64,000 nucleotides of DNA, taken from Parasponia andersonii. Its lineage: Eukaryota; Streptophyta; Magnoliopsida; Rosales; Cannabaceae. Positions 35,441 through 47,388 of the stretch are shown here, piece by piece (position 1 is the first letter of the stretch; each line of letters opens with the position of its first letter). The position numbers were made by a program, and so were the translations under genes. The notes beneath the pieces are model-generated. The model searched no databases. It worked only from the letters and a program-made list of their open reading frames with translations, and had not been told where the DNA came from. The DNA lies in NCBI GenBank assembly GCA_002914805.1, contig JXTB01000414.1:170444-234443 (forward strand). The letters run 5' to 3'.

Positions 35441-35650
35441 ATTGATGTTTTGTTGAGCACTAAATTCGCAAAAGATTTTGCAAGTGGATATAGAAATCTC
35501 TATTTTATGGAATAAAAAAAGCTCTTAGTGACCAAGAACGTCCGTGGTGGGAAGCACTATGGCCAAACAACCATAACAACTTGCATTAGTGTTAACAACA
35601 AAACTTGCAAATAATAAAATCAATAGGAATTGGGATATCAATGATAAGCA

Positions 35651-35777
35651 GCAAAAAAAAAAAAAAGGGTAAAAACAGCTTAGCTTTCATTGAAGCATTT
35701 GTTGTGAAAAAATCGCAAAAAAAAAAAAAGGGTAAAAACAGCTTAGCTTTCATTGAAGCATTTGTTGTGAAAAAATC
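35651..35777. repeat. Two tandem copies of a 63-64 bp unit with an A-run
   Basis: GC(A)n GGGTAAAAACAGCTTAGC through TTGTGAAAAAATC occurs at 35651-35714 and 35715-35777. The copies differ essentially only in A-run length. The repeated reading frame across them is a consequence of the duplication, not a gene. Confidence 0.9.
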
Positions 35778-36770
35778 GCAAGTGCACGAAATTATAAAAA
35801 CAAGTAATATAATGATAAATAAAGATATCGTCTTACGAAGATTGATTAACTAAAATTTCCTACTAAGTACTGAAATTAGATTAACTCTAGTTTTATCTAA
35901 CCAACTAAAATTCAAAAATAAAGAAACTAAAATAAAAAAAACTAGTACTAAAAATAAATAAGAAAATAAAAACAAAATATTTAAATAAATAAATTACTGG
36001 AAAATAAATAGAGAAAAATATTGATGCAAGATAACCTAGGACAATAATTTCACCTTCTCAATCCTCTTAATTTTCTACTGAATCTTTCTAATCCAATTAA
36101 TTTACCAAAGTACCAATTAGAATATCCTAATGTATATTATTAATATCTTTTAAGATTTAGTAATAATATCTTCACCTAATAATTTATTATATTCCTATAT
36201 AAATTGAATTAAGCAAAAAATTCATTAAGTTTTATGATTTCTTTTAAAATCGTATAAACCTATAAGTATATTCCTATCTAATATAATTTATTTTATTCTA
36301 TTCATCGACATATTCTAAACCTCCTCTTTCAAATTCAGTTTAGAAATTCTTAATCAATTAGTTGAGTGATCAATTTAATCAAAAATATTAAGCATAAATA
36401 AAATAAACAATACAAAGTAATTGAAATTAAAAATAATCTAAGAAAAATTAAAATTCATGGTACGGATTTATTTACATCCTAGAAATAAAAATCTAGTTCA
36501 TATCTAAAATAAAAAAATAGTAATAAAAAAGTGGCAATATAATCAAAACTGAAAATAGGAACTAAACAAATGAAAGTTAAATAGAGTTGTGAATGATTGA
36601 GAATAATTATAAATCTCCTCTTCCTGTGATTGTAGGTTTCAGTTGCTGGTTTTTCTTTTTTTATTTTTTTTATTTTTTCCTGAGCTACCGGCAGCGTGTA
36701 GTATATATAACACAAATACATAAGGTTTCTCAAATTTACCCGGCACACGAATGCACCGCCATGCCCATAT
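35762..36770 (-). repeat. Inverted LTR, probably Athila-like, partial
   Basis: Resembles the inverted LTR at 19682-21016 in layout: left end TGTTGTGAAAAAATCGCAAG, then an A-rich stretch, the TTTCACC...CCAATTAATTT block (36040-36110), and a minus-strand TATA motif near 36700. It is non-coding. The right end is not clear and is placed where the similarity in layout stops. Confidence 0.45.
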
Positions 36771-37766
36771 GATTTTGTTACCTTATATATTTTTTTCTTT
36801 ATTAAATTATCTTTATTATTTTCTTTATATATATGATACGGTTGTGTGAAAACATTAACAGATTAATTGGGCCATTGTAATTAATTGTTCGGTTTAAAAA
36901 CTTTGGACCTCTTCGAATAATATGGGCTTGAGATAAGGTTGAAATGTGCCTTGGACTTGTAATTGGGCCCACCAAACAGACGTTATTCTGCAGCGGTTCA
37001 CTGAAACCCAGCTGGTGCTTAAACCAGCTGCTCTAAACTCAGGCCAGTCGTGGTCCTTTCTGCTACAATCTCAAAGAAACGAGAAGAAAATGTCCAAAGT
37101 TGATACAAACCCAGGACAGTCGTGGTCACGGTACTAGCTTCCCCTTCTCCCACGAATCTTGCAAAGTCACAAATCATACAAAGGAAAAAATGAAACTTTT
37201 TCCTCCTTTTAACCTCTCAAGTATTGGACCCTCGGAACTTTGAAATGTGTAAACTAGATATATGATATCTCTCTCTCTCCTTTGGGTTCACATCAGGTAA
37301 ATTATGTAGCTTATGATCAAGGTTTATATTTGATGATATATGTAAATATAGCTTTTTGTTTCACTAATTAAAACAGAAAATGAACTACATAGGAGAGAGG
37401 GGGGGAGGGGGAAGTAAGCAGTTCTTCGGATCTTATAGCTAGTGATCATCAGTATGGTTCAGCTTTAAGTCTAGAAAAGTTGGGGACGTCTGGTCCCACT
37501 GTTTTAATCTGTTTCATATGAATGGCCTTTATAGAACCTTTTACATGAAAAGTTTTCTCTACTTCAGGTTGTATATTTTATTATATATTCCAAAATATAT
37601 AAGTATTTAGTGTCCACTTTTATTAAATTCTATTATTATATTAATCATTGAGTTGTCTAGAAACGGAAAAATAAAACATCAACATATACGAGATTATTCT
37701 AGTAGTTATTAGGAAACTTCTTATATTCACATCATCTTATGTTTTATATTATTTCCTTTAGCCGTG
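36771..37766. other. Intergenic stretch without a supported gene
   Basis: A short motif CCAGGMCAGTCGTGGTC occurs twice (37041-37056 and 37111-37126) within a small frame (36946-37137) that resembles no known protein. (CT)n and (GA)n tracts flank it (37270-37281, 37393-37410). Confidence 0.4.
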
Positions 37767-38106
37767 TGTTAGTTACATATCCTATTAGAAATAGTCAACC
37801 GCGTATTTGTATTCAACTAAAAGTAATCTTCTTTTTAGTCAGTATTAATTCCTTATAAATATAGGTTCTGGACTTCAGTTATTAGATAAGAAAATAACAA
37901 ATCAATCAATAAAATTGAATCCGATTGATAATAGAGAGAAAAAGTGAGAGATAGAAAGAGTGTATGCTTAAAGTCTACAAATTGCTAGAGATACTATTCC
38001 ATTTGATCGTTATTTATAACTCGTATTTATTAGTGCACCTTTAGTCGAGTCTGATCGTTGTATCTCAAAAGAAAAGCCACTGTTAGACCTATTTTGCACC
38101 CTAACA
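37767..38106 (+). repeat. Possible Copia-type solo LTR (340 bp)
   Basis: It begins TGTTAG and ends CTAACA, an inverted pair typical of LTR termini. It has a TATA box (CTTATAAATATAGG, about 37853) and a poly(A)-like motif (AATCAATAAAATTG, about 37900) in the right order. No internal domain adjoins it, and the flanks (CCGTG and TTATG) do not form a clear target duplication. Confidence 0.35.
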
Positions 38107-38854
38107 TTATGTGAGAGAAGTAGAATTTTTCCTTACGGACACTGTCGTCACACTTTGACCACCATTCACATGTATTTATTAATTTTACAGATCTTATTTG
38201 CAGTGGCTTTAGGGTATTATTGTCTTCAAAGCTCGTTGCAGCATTCGTATTTGTCAAATAAATCCAACAATTGTAAGGAAAGATTCATATATGGATCATT
38301 TTCAATGTGGGGGTTAACCAAATATAGTTGTAGTTTGTAAAAGCGTGAACAAGGTATGCCTGAATTCTTACTAAAATAAATTGAGTTGTTTTGCATTGGA
38401 AAATCGTGATTAATATTTCATTTAGATGGGAAATAATTAAGGGGATGAGAATCCTTCTTAAACTAATCTAGTTGAAACAGATAACTTTTATTTAGAGTTG
38501 TGATCTCCCTGAGAGAAGAGCTATAAGAAACAATAAATTGTTGGATTATGGGGCTATCAAGCTGGTTTGTGGCTATAGAAATACATTTTGTGGTTATAAG
38601 CTAATCGTTATGAGTGATAAGATCTATTCTAATTTTGGGTTTAGTGTCTACTTTATCTTAGATCAATTTTTAGGAAATTCCTCTCACTAAATAATATTCA
38701 TGTTCCAAGTATCTATTATAGCATTATGTCTCCATATATGTTAAGCAAAGTAGGATTAGAAGTGGGATTAGAAGTGTCCTTTGAGGAAGATAAAATTATA
38801 TGATTTAAGGATAATGTAATTATTGGAAAAATATATAGCTCTAGGGTTCTAGCC
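38107..38854. other. Intergenic stretch without a supported gene
   Basis: AT-rich; the open frames are short and carry no recognisable domain. Confidence 0.4.
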
Positions 38855-38950
38855 AACTGGGGCTAGCTCAGTTGGTGCAAGGCTTGAGGAATTTATGTGT
38901 GAGTTTGGAAGGGTCAAGGGTTCAAACCTTGATAGAGTGTGTATGTGTTA
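38855..38950 (+). mobile_element. tRNA-derived SINE (5' region with Pol III promoter)
   Basis: GGGGCTAGCTCAGTTGG (38859-38875) matches a Pol III A box and GGTTCAAACC (38919-38928) a B box. The order matches a tRNA head, but the sequence between and after them cannot fold into a tRNA cloverleaf, and a short T-rich tail follows. This fits a plant SINE better than a tRNA gene. The 3' limit and target duplication are not clear. Confidence 0.6.
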
Positions 38951-39049
38951 TTTTCCTTTAAATTTGTAGTAAGTGGTGGTCATTAGTTAATAACGTAATA
39001 GTTATAGAATTTATGTAGTAAAAGAGTAATTTAATGAAATACTAACACT

Positions 39050-40541
39050 GAACTCCTCAGAGCTAAAATAATTCATACACTTGTTCCAAATCTCATGAGT
39101 CATATCGGGAGGAACAGAATGACAAGCATGAGGAAGATCAAGACTGTTCTTGTCCCAGCCATTAAGCTTGAAGTGTTCACCGAGCTCATTTTTCTAGTTC
39201 TTAAAGATGTCTTGAGTAGTACGGTCAATGTCTTGCGATACCCAAAGTAGCGCTTCATCACTAATATCTTTATACTAGGAAGTAATTCTGCAAAAAAAAA
39301 AAAGCAAAGTATTTAACAAAAATAATTTCAATAAAATACAAAGATATAATAATAAACAAAAAATACTTACCTTGATTCGAGGCTCTATTTTCACCATCTA
39401 TTCAGTAGGAATCTTTGCCCAACTCTTGTGAAAAAGTTTTGTATTCTTTCTAACAAGCACCCTAAAAAGATAGAAAAAATACTTTTGGTTCTCTTTAATA
39501 GCTTTCCAAATAGCTCTCATCTTGTCAAACGAGATCGAGAGTTATTGACTGGGCTCTAAGGAATCGAGCTTCTTCTACAAGTTCAATGATCTATTCTTTG
39601 AACATTTCCTCTTACCAAGCAATGCTACAAAGGATCGAAGAAATATTAATAATCAATCAAATGAAATGAAGAATAAATTTATGTATTTTTATTTATTACT
39701 TATATAAAGTAAAGATATTCTTTGTACCTGATTGACATACGACAAGAATCCTAAATAGGTCTGGTGGGGGATCTCCACCTATATCTCCTCTATGATATGT
39801 GGGTCTAACAATAGCCATAACTAAATAATATTAATGAATAATATAAATATGATATGATGCATATAAAAATGATATTCATAAAAAATATATTTTATGAACA
39901 ATGTAATAAATATTATCATAAAATACATAATTAATAACATTTTCATATTAATTATCATCGCTATCAATATAATCTTCATGTTCATCTTGATCAGTTTCAT
40001 CATCATCGTCCACCTTCAATTCTTCTTCGTCTTCTATATAATTATCCATTGTGGTCATCATAATTAAATTCATTATCATCAACAAAATCATTTTCCTCCA
40101 CATTATGAATAACATCATTGGAATTTTTAGCATGTTCACTTTGACTCCCATGAATATAATTAATAGACTCCAGCTCACCAAGTTCAATGATTTGGACAAA
40201 GTTTTAGGAGTTATGATCTTGTAGAACAACTGGCTCAATATCATTATCGTCAATATCCTATTCACTTTGATAACTTAAGTCTCCTACGATTCTCTAATTC
40301 GGACTATTCAACAAATCATCAATATAAAAAACTTGCTTAGCTTGAGAAGCAAGTATATATAATTCATCTTTATGCCACTCAAAATTGATAGCTATACTTA
40401 TTATGTTTTTTCTACTTTTATTTTCTTCTTTCTAGGAATAGTATCAAACTATTTGCACTTGAATAAGACAACAGAATATGTGTCCATATAATTGAACTTT
40501 TGAATTTCTTCTAAACAACCGTAAAATATAATCTCATCAAT
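39050..40541 (-). pseudogene. CACTA transposase, C-terminal part with DUF4216, broken
   Basis: On the minus strand from 40541: IIFYGCLEEIQKFNY, YSVVLFKCK, then in a shifted frame WHKDELYILASQAKQVFYIDD. This matches the DUF4216 domain found after DUF4218 in plant CACTA proteins. An acidic run (DDDDETDQDEHEDYIDSDD, about 40020-39950) follows. Near 39540-39370 there is a segment like the C-terminal region of these elements (FHKSWAKIPTE). Stops are frequent. Confidence 0.65.
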
Positions 40542-42020
40542 TGATAAGTCAAATTTATACTCATTAATTATATATTGTCGACTTGATATTTTGTAAGTTC
40601 CTATTTTGTTTTCCGTTAGTTTTTATCCTATTTTGTAGGTTATATTGTCGACTTGATATTTTGTAAGTTCCTATTTTGTTTTCCGTTAGTTTTTATCCTA
40701 TTTTTACTCCTATTTTGTAGGTTTAAAATAGTGCTTGAAAGTAATATTTTACCAACGCAGCCTAAGATAAGTGATATAAGGCCAAAGTTACAAGTTTGGC
40801 AATATCCATTGGATCACGAAATGGGCCAAAAAATTCTATTTATACGAGACAAGTCTAAAAGACTTAATATGTGAGCAAATATTAAAAGGCTAGTCCATAT
40901 TTTCTAGGGCACTTAGGTGAATTAAAAAATTAAAAAAAAAAGGAAACTAGAAAGTTGATGAGGTGGTTGATTTGTGAGTGCCGTGCATGTGCAAGTGATA
41001 CATTAAGAAGAAAAAAATTGAAAAAAGGAAACGTTAATAATGGGAAACTATTACTACATGGTCGTTGGAGGACTCTTAGGAAAAAATAAAGTGAGTTCAT
41101 TACTCACTTATAAATAGGGAGCGAGTGACACTTATAGGAAGGCAGAGTAGCGGCAGAGAGAGAGAGACACTCTCTTGAGAGAAGAAGAGAAAAGTGACTG
41201 AGAGCAGTAAGAGAGAGAAGAGATTGAAACACTGGGAGTCTAGAAACGGAGAAGCTAAATTCGCATTCCAAATCTAGTATTTCTTTCTTTTCCTCAATAT
41301 GTTTAAGAACATCTTTTTTTGATTTCTTATTTTTATCATGAGCTATTAGATATTATGAACTATTAGCCTATGTTAGATATTATATTTTGATTGCCGATTT
41401 TATTATTTGAAAAATTTTCATTCAGTTTATTTGTATTATCTCGTTCTTCATGTTTTTAATTACTTGATCACTAATTAATTGATTTGGTATTTAAAATTCA
41501 GCACTCAAAAGAGAGAATTTTAAATATGACTATTAGATATACAATTTAGAATTTTATAGAGTTCGAGAGGCCTATAAGTTTTTTGAATTCAATTAAAAAG
41601 TATCATAGTACTTAATAACTTCTTATTATCTAGATTTTTATAAAGATATTGAAATCCGATATTAGGAATAATTTTGTCTCGACACTCGGGAGAGAGTTGA
41701 ATACTTTGAGATTCTTGACTTATATACTAGGAGACTAAACAATAATAAATTGGCATGAAAAACATAGTGAACAACTAGGTGAAATCAAACCTCTAGAGTA
41801 TTTGCATATTGATTATTTTCTCTATTGTAAATATTAGTTTTATTTCCTTTTTTTAGTTTAATATTTTATTTTTATTATTTGACTTTCTAGATAAAATTAG
41901 GATTATTTTAATTACTGTACTTAGTAAAAATTAGATTTCAATCATGTAGGTACAACATCCTTACTTCCTTTTATACTATGAAAACTTGACACCGTGTATT
42001 TGTGGAATTATTACATAACA
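40542..42020 (+). repeat. 5' LTR of the Athila-like element (1479 bp)
   Basis: Begins TGATAAGTCAAATTTATACTC and ends TTACATAACA. A TATA box (CTTATAAATAGGG) lies near 41110. It aligns with the split 3' LTR along its length, apart from the 70-bp duplication listed separately. The first poly-T and GAGAGA tracts near 41155-41230 are shared by both copies. Confidence 0.88.
40571..40710 (+). repeat. 70-bp tandem duplication inside the Athila-like 5' LTR
   Basis: TATATTGTCGACTTGATATT starts at 40571 and again at 40641; the two copies are practically identical through TTTTTATCCTATTTT. The 3' LTR has a single copy (46292 onward), so the duplication happened after insertion. Confidence 0.9.
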
Positions 42021-42025
42021 AGTTT

Positions 42026-42042
42026 TTGGTACCATTACCGGG
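42026..42042 (+). promoter_or_regulatory. Primer-binding site of the Athila-like element
   Basis: TGGTACCATTACCGGGG lies five bases past the LTR. It is a transition-mutated form of TGGCGCCGTTGCCGGGG, the usual Athila site, complementary to a tRNA-Asp end. Confidence 0.65.
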
Positions 42043-42117
42043 GATTATTAATACTATTACCAATTAATCTTAGTTTTAATTTAGATTTATTTTCTTTATT
42101 ATATATCTTATTTTATT

Positions 42118-43470
42118 TTGAAGTTGATGCGTAGAGTGAAAGGTTTTGAATTACTTCCTTTTGATCCTGAAATCGAGAGAACACTTCCGAAACTAAGGGA
42201 AGAAAAGAGAAGAGAAGCTCAAGCAATGTCGGCCAATAACAACAATGATCAACAACAATGGGCAATTCGGGAATACTTCAACCTGGTTGTTAATAAAAAT
42301 TAGTTTGGAATTGCTCGCCAGCCCATCAGTGCAAATAACTTTGAGCTTAAGCCTGCACTAATTAGCATGGTGCAATAGAACTAGTTTGGTATATCTACTT
42401 TAGAAGACCTAAATGTCCACCTAACGAAGTTCTTAGAGATATGTGACACGATGAAGATGAATGGTGTTACTGAGGATACCATTAGACTACACTTATTTCC
42501 TTTCTCTCTTAGGGACAAATCGAGAGGTTGGTTGGAGTCTGTTCCACCAGGGAGTGTCACAAGTTTGCAAGATATGTCTCAGAAATTTCTAACAAAATTT
42601 TTCCCTCCTGCAAAGACATCCAATTAAGAAGTGAAATTGGCCAATTTAAGCAGCTAGACCTTGAGCCATTCTATGAGGCGTGGGAGAGATTTAAAGATTT
42701 ACTTCGTCGATACCCACAACATGATTATTAAGATTGGCTTCAGATTCAATTTTTGTACAACAGGTTAAATGGTCAAAGTAAGACCATTGTTGATGCTGCT
42801 GCTAGAGGCACTCTAATGGCAAAGGCTGGGGATGAAGCTCACTTACTTTTGGAGGAGATGTCAACTAATAGTTACCAATGGCCGACAGTCAATGAATAGA
42901 AAAGTGGCAGGGATTCATGATATAGTCGCAGTAACAACTCTCACTATACAAGTTTCAATACTTTCAAACCAATTTGTAGTATGGACTAATATGGGCATTC
43001 AACAAAATACGGAAACTATTGCAGCAGCTAAAGTTCCAAACATGGGAGCTGGAGCTACTATTGAACAAATGTAGTATGTTAACAATCAAAATTTTAGCAA
43101 TTATCAAGGCAATCAGTTGTCAAATTATTATCATCCAGGACTTTGCAACGATGATAACTTCTCTTATAGTAATACAAAGAATGTATTGCAACCTCCTTCA
43201 GGCTTTAATAGCTGAGCAATAGAAAAGAAACCTTCATTAGAAGACATGCTCAGCTTTTTCATAGTAGAAACGAGGAATCAATTCAACAAAGATGAAACAA
43301 ATTTGGACAACATTGAAATTCACATGGGCAACATAGGAGCAACAATTAAGAATATTGAGGTTCAAATAAGGCAACTTGCAACATTTATTAATTCTTTACA
43401 GAAGGGGTCTTTTCCTAGCAACACAGAGGTGAACCTAAAGAAGCAATGCAATGCTATCATCTTATGAGGT
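42118..43470 (+). pseudogene. Athila-type gag, broken
   Basis: Recognisable blocks in order: FELKPALISMVQ (about 42340), LEICDTMKMNGVTEDTIRLHLFPFSLRDKSRGWLESVPPG (in shifting frames, about 42430-42560), YEAWERFKDLLRRYPQHDY (42671-42730), LLLEEM (about 42846), then Gln/Asn-rich sequence and a coiled-coil-like end (43246-43467). Several stops and frameshifts break it. Gag would build the particle shell. Confidence 0.85.
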
Positions 43471-43889
43471 GGGAAGGAATTCAAGGGATTGAAGCCACGA
43501 GAGAATAATATATTTACTTCAGCATCATTACAAATAGAAGAACATACACAAAAAGAGGAAAATCAAGGGTAAGCAACAAAAGAGCAGTGAAACCTAACTC
43601 TATATCATTTCCAAATATCCTCCAATTCTTAAAACTCTTATTCCTTATCCTCAAAGATTTCAGAAAAAGAAAGTCGATGCACAATTTTCCAAGTTTCTAG
43701 AAATCTTCAAGAAAATTCACATCAACATACCCTTCGTAGATGCCCTAAAGCAAATGCTCAACTATGTGAAATTCTTGAAGGAAGTGATACCTAAGAAAAG
43801 GAAGTTAGAAGATTTTGAGATGGTGAAGCTAACTGAAGAATATAGTGCAATTCTTCAAAAGAAATCACCTTAAAAGTGAAAAGATCCAA

Positions 43890-44290
43890 GAAATTTCACT
43901 TTACCTTGCACTACTAGAGGACCTTCCATTGACAAAGCATTATGTGACCTAGGTGCAAGCATTAATCTAATGCCGTTGTCTATTTTTTGAAAGTTAGGAT
44001 TTGGAGAGGTAAAACCAACAAATATCACATTGCAATTGGTAGATAGATCTCCTACCTATCCTCGTGGAATCATAGAAGATATGTTGGTGAAAATTGAGAA
44101 GTTCATATTTCCTGCAGACTTTGTGGTATTAGAAATGGAAAAAGATCAAGATATTCCTCTTATTCTTGGGCAACCTTTCTTAGCTACTAGTGGAGCATTG
44201 ATTGATGTGCAAAAAGGGGAGTTAACTTTGAGGGTGAATGAAAAAAAAGGTGCAGTTCAACATTTTCAACACCAACAAAGTTTCTAAAAA
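43890..44290 (+). pseudogene. Athila-type protease, broken
   Basis: A retropepsin-like fold: CDLGASINLMPLSIF (Asp in DLGAS), then LILGQPFLATSGALIDVQKGELTLRVN. A stop (TGA at 43988-43990) and frame changes interrupt it. Immediately downstream, where RT should begin, the sequence passes into the pol tail. Confidence 0.8.
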
Positions 44291-46263
44291 GATAAGCACA
44301 TGTAATAGGATAGATGTGAATGGAAAATGTGCTAAAGAGGTCCAAGCAGATGAAAAACCATGCAACCCTTCGATGGATGAGACTTAGTGCAATAACTAGT
44401 AGATCTTAAAGTGTGAGTTTATGCCAAGGCAACAAATCATTCTTTTGAGATCCCATTAGAAGTGTTTCCCAGGCAAGTTGAAGTCAAGATGATTGGGACT
44501 ATTCATTGTTGAGAAGTTTGGGGCTATAGACTTAAAAGGTGACAACAGATATGTATTTCGAGTCTACAAGCAACGATTGAAGCATTATGATGGAAATGAG
44601 GAAAGGGACAAAGAAGACATTCCTTTGAAAGAACCGCTATGAAGAATATAGAAGAAGTCTGGATGAGGACTATAAATAAAGCACCTCTTGGGAGACAACC
44701 CAAGCTTTCTAAACTTTCTTTCTTTTTAATTTTTTTTTTTCATTTTTTTAAGTTTGTTTAGTTTACTTTGTCTTAAACATATTTGAGTTCTTAAGTTTTC
44801 TTGCTCTCTGGTTTACTCAATGTGCCCTCCATGTGAGATTATAGACTACTTCCAAATGTATTTCCTAAGGATGAAGACTGACATGAAAATACCCCCAATT
44901 CTGTCAAGAAGTCCACCATACTTTACTTTTCTCTATTTTACACTGAGGACAATGTCTGTTTTAAGTTTGGAGGGATAAAATGGTGTTTTTCTTTTGTTTT
45001 CATTTACAAAATTCAAAAAAATAAATAATTCAAAAAAATCCAAAAAAAATTGTTTTTTAGTTTTAGTTTGGTTTACTTGTCTAAGGCCGATGATAAGAAT
45101 ATGATTAAAGTGAATATAACTCTTGGAAAATGATAAATGTTGACTTAGTCTTTGTGCTTGACTCTAATATAAGTTTTGCTTTACTTGAGGTTTTTTACAC
45201 ACTTGAGCACATAACCATGCACATTTGGCTCCTTTGAAACTTAGAGAAAATTTATGTGAATTAAGTTTTTCCCTAAAGATCTCACCGAATTATAGAATTT
45301 GTTTGAAAACTATTTAATGCGAAATCCTAGATGACATATCACTAGAGGCATGATTTAGGTTATTTTTGGATCGTTTGAGCCTTTCAAACCGACCTTTGAT
45401 GATTGAATATCCTTAGTTTACTCCATTAAGCTTATATTGTTGACATTTTCTTTGGTACCCATATTTTTAGCCTATCTTTTAAACAGTTTCCAGTATTTTA
45501 CTTTGCGCCTGTGAGCACATGCGATCTTTATTGAACATTTTTTATGTGACAATATGAGAGGAAGTGTGGTGTTAAGAAAATGAATCCTATTGAGGCATTT
45601 GAAAAAGAAAAAGAAAAAAACAAAAAGTACTATACCCTTGCGCAAATGAAAGAAAAAAAATTGTTAAGAAGAAAAATATGAAAAATCATAAGTTTGAGGG
45701 TATAGTAGTTTAAAAAAAATGGTTCATAAAAGAAGAGATGGAAAACAAGTTTAGGGGAGTTGTGGATTGTTCGAATTTAGGGGTTAAAAAAAGATAAAGA
45801 TTCAAGCATAAAACATTTGCTTAGGGTGAATTGAGCCAAAATATTATCCTTATCTTACCTTTACCTTAGCCTAACATTACAAGCTTAATAAAGTCTTATT
45901 GATCTTGAGTAATATGTTAGTTTACATTAATGGAGAATGATTAGAAAAACAAGCTTATAGAGTTTGGCAATTTCTTATCAAGAGATCATTCATAATTCAC
46001 TTATTTGCATAAAATGATCCAAGTTACAAGTGGTTAGATATAATTAGCTATACACACACACATAAAGAATCAATAGTAAGGTAAAGCTAGTATTAGAGTT
46101 GAAATTCTAGATGTTGACGATGTTTTGAAGTTCCTTTAGTTATAATTATATGTAATCTTTGAGGCTTGTTTCCAAGTTAAGATTAAATCAATACTCGATC
46201 TTTTTGTTTTAGGTTTTATTTTCTTTTGCTCAAGACTAGCAAAATATTAAGTTTGGTGAAATT
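44291..46263 (+). other. Pol tail and non-coding 3' part of the Athila-like element
   Basis: 44560-44620 (FRVYKQRLKHY) and 44678-44702 (LLGDNP, from CACCTCTTGGGAGACAACCC) correspond to the end of Athila pol. After that come the ACTGAGGACAATGT...AAGTTTGGAGGG block (44941-44973), typical of the region past pol, and about 1.3 kb of A/T-rich sequence without a gene. A polypurine-like tract (AAGTTTGGTGAAATT) directly precedes the 3' LTR. Confidence 0.65.
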
Positions 46264-46688
46264 TGATAAGTCAAATTTATACTCATTAATTATATATTGT
46301 CGACTTGATATTTTACAAGTTCCTATTTTGTTTTCCGTTAGTTTTTATCCTGTTTTTACTCTTGATTTGTAGGTTTAAAATAGTACTTGAAAGTAGTATT
46401 ATACCAATGCAACCTGAGACAAGTGATATAAGGCCCAAGTCACAAGTTTGGCAACATCTATTGGATTATGAAATGGGCCAACAACTTCTACTTATACGAG
46501 ACAAGCCCAAAGGACTTGATATGTGAGCAAAAATTAAAAAGCTAGTCCATATTTTCTAGAGCATTTAGGTGAATTGAAAAATTAAAAAAAAAGAGGAAAC
46601 TATATAGTTGATGAGGTGGTTGATTTGTGAGTACCGTGCTTATGCAAGTGATTCACTAAGAAGAAAAAATTTGAAAAAAGGAAACGGT
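46264..46688 (+). repeat. 3' LTR of the Athila-like element, left part
   Basis: Begins TGATAAGTCAAATTTATACTC as in the 5' LTR and is interrupted after GAAACGGT, where the Tat element inserted. The uninterrupted counterpart in the 5' LTR is at 41027-41044 (GGAAACGTTAATAATGGG). Confidence 0.88.
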
Positions 46689-47327
46689 TGTACGGTCTAA
46701 AATCCTATATGTTGGTTAATGCCATAAAGGGAAAGTTAGCAACTAAGAGAATGTGTCAGGTCGCATGAGTAAGTTAAGTGCCACCTCTTCCGAGTAAGTC
46801 GAATACAACCTCCCTCCGAATAAAGTGCGACCTCCTCTGAACGAGTTAAGTGCGACCAGAATGAAAAAGAAACTAGACCAAGCTTCATTCAAACGGCCAA
46901 TCTACAAAGAAAGGGAAACAAAAGTTTCTCTTTCAAGATCGACCAATCATCTCATTTAAGTTGTTATCCAATTATATTGTTACTCAAATTATATTTTCTG
47001 ATTATACACTTACCCATTTTCATAATTGGGAAACAATGAGCTACCCTCACCTATATAAAGGGAGTTCAATGCTATTGTGAGGGATCTATGATCAGCTTCT
47101 AGGGAGAAGTTTTGGGATTTATTATTTTTACTTCCTGGAAACTTAACGAGACTCTTGTAATTCTCCAGAAAATAGTTAACAATAGTGGACGTAAGCTAAT
47201 CGTTTTTGAGGCTGAACCACTATAAAATTCTTGTCTCTTTTACATGCTTTGATTAATGAATCCTTTTCACACACAAGCCACATCTTGTAATTTCTTAAAT
47301 TCATTATTGACAAAACCACCGTCAACA
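46689..47327 (+). repeat. 5' LTR of the nested Tat-type element
   Basis: Begins TGTACGGTCTAAAATCC and ends CGTCAACA. U3 contains about four TGCGACCTC-type units (46765-46860); the TATA box CTATATAAAGGG lies near 47051. Confidence 0.9.
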
Positions 47328-47347
47328 ATTGGCGCTAGAAGGAGGGC
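47328..47347 (+). promoter_or_regulatory. Primer-binding site of the nested Tat-type element
   Basis: ATTGGCGCTAGAAGGAGGGC immediately follows the 5' LTR and matches the site at 16032 with one change. Confidence 0.6.
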
Positions 47348-47388
47348 TATTCTAGCAAAGAAGTTTGCCAACTCCGCTTCGTTCAACA

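Larger units (their letters stand above)
30190..35520 (-). mobile_element. LINE (L1-type non-LTR retrotransposon), minus strand, decayed
   Basis: Reading right to left on the minus strand come an ORF1-like nucleic-acid-binding protein, an endonuclease, a reverse transcriptase, a zf-RVT region and a terminal RNase H, the order of plant L1-type LINEs. Every domain is broken by stops or frameshifts. The poly(A) end should be near 30190 on the left, but a clean tail and target duplication are not evident. The 5' end is placed near 35520, where recognisable ORF1 sequence ends. Confidence 0.8.

Noticed and set aside
36946..37137. Plus-strand frame with a repeated GQSWS motif
   Set aside because: Short, no recognisable domain, and the repeat is only a 16-bp near-duplicate.
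38855..38950. tRNA gene
   Set aside because: A and B boxes are present but arms do not pair into a cloverleaf and no anticodon loop is evident; called a SINE instead.
39821..40265. Independent acidic minus-strand ORF
   Set aside because: It sits directly after DUF4216 in the CACTA remnant, where acidic low-complexity sequence is usual; treated as part of the transposase relic.
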